From assembly GCA_021795535.1 (NCBI GenBank), contig JAJYPG010000002.1, positions 1 through 14,524 of the forward strand: 14,524 nt of DNA, written 5' to 3'. The position numbers and the translations under genes are program-made. This stretch comes from Planctomycetota bacterium. Lineage in GTDB: Bacteria > Planctomycetota > Phycisphaerae > WQYP01. The notes below the pieces were generated by a model. The model was not told where the DNA came from and searched no databases. It saw nothing but the letters and a program-made list of their open reading frames with translations. How positions within the stretch are numbered: position 1 is the stretch's first letter; every line of letters begins with the position of its first letter. Below are positions 14,240 to 14,524 of this stretch, one piece after another.

Positions 14240-14524
14240 ATGGCAATAGAACTCATTGACAATATCAATCAACTGCTGGGCGACAACCTTAAGCGGTCAG
14301 TTCAGCCAAAAATGAAGCTCAAGATTGCCGCGTCATGTTTTTCCATTTATGCCTTTGAGGCACTCAAGGCCGAACTTGAGAACGTTGAGTCGTTTGAGTT
14401 CATCTTCACGTCCCCGGCATTCGTCCCCGATGAGGTCACGGACGCCGGTCGGAAGGTCCGTCGAGAGTTTTTTATCCCAAAGGCCGAGCGAGAGCGCGGA
14501 TTCTACGGCAGCGAATCTGAAATT
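14240..14524 (+). CDS. N-terminus of probable PLD-like/SNF2-family helicase (3' partial)
   Basis: From the ATG at 14240 the frame stays open for 95 codons to the window edge. The protein begins MAIELIDNINQLLGDNL, then has 'MKLKIAASCFSIYAFEALK', 'SFEFIFTSPAFVPDE', 'RREFFIPKAERERGFYGSES'. I recognise this as the opening of large SNF2-family helicases with an N-terminal phospholipase D-like fold. The usual consensus is 'iAa..FSi.AfeaLk..L......FIFTSPtFv...... REFyIPr..RERslyGtefEi'. These are common in defence islands, often beside methyltransferase and restriction genes. No helicase motif is inside the window, so the call rests on this N-terminal match. Only a weak GGA precedes the ATG. It diverges from the unknown protein at 13308-14015. 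Confidence 0.66.
   Translation, partial: MAIELIDNINQLLGDNLKRSVQPKMKLKIAASCFSIYAFEALKAELENVESFEFIFTSPAFVPDEVTDAGRKVRREFFIPKAERERGFYGSESEI

Larger units (their letters stand above)
5746..14524. mobile_element. integrative element at tRNA-Arg (left end; right end beyond window)
   Basis: The left boundary is the tRNA-Arg gene with the adjacent integrase. Ten further - strand genes run towards the tRNA and encode integration (integrase, two AlpA/excisionase-type proteins), replication (primase/helicase, ParB/Topo VI-A-like protein) and stabilisation (toxin-antitoxin). Neighbours overlap or nearly touch. No terminase, capsid, portal, tail, relaxase or type IV secretion gene is visible, so it resembles a phage satellite or an integrated plasmid more than a complete prophage or ICE. 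From about 13,390 rightwards, composition becomes AT-richer and a probable defence gene begins. That part may be cargo or a separate insertion. I found no second copy of the tRNA 3' end in the window by eye. Confidence 0.72.

Noticed and set aside
14032..14268. 78-aa - strand frame in the divergent gap
   Set aside because: It overlaps the helicase start and the divergent promoter region; no ribosome site or motif was seen.
1..14524. CRISPR array or insertion sequence
   Set aside because: No regularly spaced direct repeats and no transposase or terminal inverted repeat pair were seen on either strand.

Overview
The window looks like the edge of a mobile genetic element inserted in a bacterial chromosome. 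The best guess for the host is a member of the Planctomycetota. The reasons are the tyrosine recombinase and a winged-helix-like domain in the 274-aa protein, both of which I remember as planctomycetal types, and a tRNA-Arg gene that does not encode its CCA end. This is recognition from memory, not a search, so the assignment is moderate. The host side is visibly less GC-rich than the element core, and the last kilobase is AT-richer again.

Left part (1-5641, + strand, chromosomal): a tripartite RND efflux operon in the order outer-membrane factor (5' end outside the window), periplasmic adaptor, inner-membrane proton/drug antiporter. Gaps are 13 and 15 bp. The antiporter keeps the proton-relay residues D406, D407 and K924. 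No regulator gene is in view.

Junction (5642-5820): a short non-coding stretch with a small hairpin, then tRNA-Arg(CCG). The gene immediately to the right is an integrase read towards the tRNA. Its last 23 codons are the antisense of the tRNA itself, so the tRNA 3' part is the left attachment site.

Element core (5820-13333, all genes on the - strand, running towards the tRNA). In transcription order: a 274-aa protein with a winged-helix-like domain, two small excisionase/AlpA-type DNA-binding proteins (ATGA overlap), a CHC2 zinc finger-TOPRIM-RecA-type primase/helicase, a small putative regulator, a ParB-domain protein fused to a Topo VI-A/Spo11-like core, a 54-aa helical protein, a Phd/YefM-RelE type toxin-antitoxin pair behind its own near-consensus promoter, and the integrase. 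This is a replication, integration and stabilisation kit with no capsid, tail, terminase or conjugation gene in view, so a phage-satellite-like or integrative-plasmid element is the likeliest class. Hairpins lie before the primase gene and over the first possible start of an AlpA-type gene. A GTGTG/CACAC-rich inverted repeat follows the primase gene and is a candidate origin or regulatory site.

Right part (13308-14524): an unrecognised 235-aa protein on the - strand. Divergent from it is the 5' end of a gene cut by the window edge, whose N-terminus resembles the PLD-like start of SNF2-family helicases found in defence islands. This is probably the start of defence cargo. The right attachment site is not in the window.

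The most unusual item is the ParB/Topo VI-A-like fusion at 8136-9581.
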